This document shows positions 5,850-6,098 of a stretch of DNA of 6,098 nucleotides, piece after piece. Source of the stretch: Anaerocolumna sp. (GTDB lineage: Bacteria; Bacillota; Clostridia; Lachnospirales; Lachnospiraceae); assembly GCA_029256035.1 (NCBI GenBank), contig JAQSYR010000225.1, positions 1-6,098 of the forward strand. Direction: 5' to 3'. The notes under the pieces were generated by a model. It was not told the origin of the DNA. It did not search any database and saw only the letters and a list, made by a program, of their open reading frames with translations. The translations under genes and the position numbers were made by a program. Numbering within the stretch: position 1 is the first letter of the stretch; the number at the start of each line of letters is the position of its first letter.

Positions 5850-6098
5850 TAAGTCCCCCAGTTTCTTACAGACTAAGCAAAAATTATGTTCAAATTATAT
5901 AGTTTTATCTAGCTTTTAATTTTGTTTTAAATTTAAATTTATTATACCTCATATTTTAGTATTGTACTACCCCTTTCTATATTTTGCAATAGAAATCAGG
6001 AAAGATATTTATTTATTTTTTAGAATTTTTTAATAATTTCTTAAATGTTCTATTTGGACATAAAATGCGATACTAACAGCAAAAAAATTACCCAAAAT
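5850..6098. other. AT-rich non-coding stretch at the right edge
   Basis: No open frame of useful length is present on either strand. Apart from the promoter at 5961-5989, it contains runs of A and T and a 12-base palindrome AAATTTAAATTT at 5929-5940 inside the leader of the phospholipase-family gene. I see no rho-independent terminator with a GC stem and T-run, and no RNA gene. Confidence 0.6.
5961..5989 (-). promoter_or_regulatory. Probable sigma-A promoter of the phospholipase-family gene
   Basis: On the minus strand TTGCAA (5984-5989) and TACAAT (5961-5966) are spaced by 17 bases. A start near 5954 would give a leader of about 105 bases. A perfect TATAAT also occurs at 5941-5946 but has no recognisable -35 at the right distance. 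Confidence 0.45.

Noticed and set aside
5929..5940. Palindrome AAATTTAAATTT
   Set aside because: It is simple A/T sequence in a very AT-rich leader; there is no second copy or other evidence for an operator.

Overview
The window is AT-rich and tightly packed, with strong AGGAG-type ribosome binding sites and TTGACA/TATAAT-like promoters. Protein sequences resemble those of anaerobic Firmicutes, most likely a Lachnospiraceae or related clostridial species. This assignment comes from recognising protein families by eye, not from a search.

Layout. Positions 1-3393 hold a leftward operon read from a good promoter at 3432-3460. In transcription order it is: an HSL-type alpha/beta hydrolase (3393 to 2660), a condensation-fold 'alcohol acetyltransferase'-like protein (2607 to 1486), a zinc-ribbon membrane protein of the DUF6320 type (1448 to 786), and a CBM48-GH13 glycogen-debranching/isoamylase-like enzyme (773 to 1) that runs off the left edge. 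A divergent promoter at 3485-3512 reads rightward into an ABC-F ATPase of the YkpA/YbiT type (3556-5190). A zinc-dependent phospholipase C family protein (5849 to 5256) converges on it. The last 249 bases (5850-6098) are a very AT-rich non-coding stretch carrying that gene's promoter.

The main observation is that the first two genes of the leftward operon are broken. The hydrolase has lost an internal block that should carry the nucleophile-elbow serine, and its two halves are in different frames at about 3085-3096. The acyltransferase has kept its ribosome binding site and about five N-terminal codons, but the next ~35-40 codons appear to be missing and the frame is shifted. Both look like out-of-frame deletions about 480 bases apart. 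Either the operon head is decaying, or the sequence or assembly is faulty there; the downstream two genes remain open. A second observation is that the ABC-F protein has substitutions in Walker A of NBD2, the signature of NBD1 and the H-loop of NBD2, all belonging to the same composite ATP site, while the other site looks intact.

The hydrolase/acyltransferase/DUF6320 trio would fit an esterification or de-esterification process at or near the membrane, but its substrate cannot be read from the sequence. I see no tRNA, rRNA, CRISPR array, insertion sequence or clear phage gene. I found no convincing new multi-gene defence or mobile system.
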